64,000 nt of DNA from CAVSUZ01 sp963834715. GTDB lineage: Bacteria > Pseudomonadota > Alphaproteobacteria > Acetobacterales > Acetobacteraceae. Below the pieces are notes generated by a model, which saw nothing but the letters and a program-made list of their open reading frames with translations, did no database searches and was not told the DNA's origin. A program made the translations under genes and the position numbers. The DNA lies in assembly GCA_963834715.1 (NCBI GenBank), contig CAWIDE010000022.1, forward strand, positions 744,001-808,000. The letters run 5' to 3'. Every line of letters begins with the position of its first letter. Position 1 is the stretch's first letter. Of this stretch, positions 63,239 to 64,000 are shown in pieces.

Positions 63239-64000
63239 ATGACCAGCCGGGGAGTGAAACAGATCTACCCTTTTGAGGAGGCCCCGGTCCCTCAAAACGT
63301 CGCTGTCACCGCCGTGTCGGTAGAGGCGGCATTCCTGATCGGCGTGTTTCTGCTTTGCATGTGCACTCTCATGCTGCAGATCATCGAGACGCGGTTGCTG
63401 TCGGTCATCGCTTGGTACTACCTGGCATTTTTTGCAATCAGCATGGCGATGTTCGGCATGACGGCAGGAGCGTTGTTGATCTACTTCAATTCGAATTGGT
63501 TTCAACCTGATCGGGTGTTGGAACAGCTTTCTTGGATCACCCCTGCTTTTGCAGTAGCGGTGGTCGTATCGACGTTGTCGGCCGTTTCCACCGCGCTTGG
63601 AAGCAGTTTGGCATCGCCTTTGATGGCGCTGCTCTGGTTCAAGTTCATCTTGGTGGTCCTGCCTCCGTACGTGCTCGCCGGCATGGCGATCTCGCTCGCT
63701 CTGACACAGGGCCCCACGCCCGTCGGGCTCGTCTATGGAGTGGATCTCGTCGGAGCAGCCACAGGATGTCTACTGGCGTTGGGACTGATGTCATTGCTGG
63801 ACGCCGTCTCCTCCTTGTTCGCAGTCGGCGCTATTGCTGCCGCCGCAGCTTGCTGCTTCCGTGCGGCATGGCTCCGCAGCAGCCGTGACGCCACTCGCGG
63901 CAGTTGGGTCAATCGGTACCTTGTACTTCGCAGCCCCGTGCTGCTATCGATATTGCTGGCGGTCTCGGCCGCGCTGAACGGATGGGCTGAGCCGAACGGC
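63239..64000 (+). CDS. Polytopic membrane protein, spermidine-synthase-like N-terminal membrane domain (3' end outside window)
   Basis: From the ATG at 63239 the frame is open for 254 codons to the window edge. After a short cytoplasmic segment, hydrophobic helices follow (AAFLIGVFLLCMCTLMLQII, AWYYLAFFAISMAMFGMTAG, SWITPAFAVAVVVSTLSAVS, FKFILVVLPPYVLAGMAISL). The ETRLLSVIAWYYLAFFAISM region resembles the membrane part of spermine/spermidine-synthase-like fusion proteins, whose catalytic domain would lie downstream. A GTG five codons in (63254) is an alternative start. Confidence 0.65.
   Translation, partial: MTSRGVKQIYPFEEAPVPQNVAVTAVSVEAAFLIGVFLLCMCTLMLQIIETRLLSVIAWYYLAFFAISMAMFGMTAGALLIYFNSNWFQPDRVLEQLSWITPAFAVAVVVSTLSAVSTALGSSLASPLMALLWFKFILVVLPPYVLAGMAISLALTQGPTPVGLVYGVDLVGAATGCLLALGLMSLLDAVSSLFAVGAIAAAAACCFRAAWLRSSRDATRGSWVNRYLVLRSPVLLSILLAVSAALNGWAEPNG

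Overview
The window is high-GC DNA that reads like an alphaproteobacterium, most likely an Acetobacteraceae relative. The clues are an ATP12-type F1-ATPase chaperone, SCO and CtaG-like cytochrome oxidase assembly genes, class I NrdB, and dense ATGA start/stop overlaps. The lineage is inferred, because no rRNA or complete tRNA gene is present.

Positions 1-31,000 are mostly chromosomal. A Na/Pi cotransporter end and a NUDIX gene are followed by a five-gene minus-strand operon with 4-bp overlaps (GNAT, RluC-like, AsmA, ATP12, acylphosphatase). Next come a SCO/CtaG-like pair, an IS630 between two decayed copies of one small gene, a salvage-type cluster (RraA-like, GFA, PhnZ-like HD enzyme, nucleoside hydrolase), a GGDEF-EAL protein, nrdB behind possible NrdR boxes, an amidase/aminotransferase pair, a FitAB/VapBC toxin-antitoxin pair, divergent iolD/iolG, then SDR, Uma2, LysE and PhyH genes.

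Positions 31,400-36,500 hold two apparently identical 1932-bp IS1634-type elements in inverted orientation, each with its own 6-bp target duplication. One lies inside an array of diverged repeats of about 110-120 bp. At 36,551 begins an integrative element: the 3' half of a tRNA-Lys (attachment-site remnant), a tyrosine integrase, small unknown genes, an excisionase-like HTH protein, a primase/DUF3987 replication protein, and a gene whose 5' half carries fifteen 9-bp repeats in five triplets of alternating orientation. These look like iterons and are the strongest candidate for something undescribed. The far boundary of the element was not found.

Positions 44,600-62,400 are an insertion-sequence graveyard: two IS630 copies, two IS66 elements with exact 8-bp target duplications (one carrying a passenger gene), an IS3 fragment, an IS1111-type element nested inside an IS630, and a broken IS1182. 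Between them lie gene remnants (membrane fusion protein, RraA-like C-terminus, an IS66-split gene) and a frameshifted UvrD-type helicase. The window ends in a polytopic membrane protein that runs off the edge.

Single-base frameshifts recur in otherwise well-preserved genes (cupin, GGDEF-EAL, amidase, trypsin/PDZ protease, UvrD, TnpC, IS110 transposase). Either the genome is decaying or the assembly retains indel errors; raw reads would decide.
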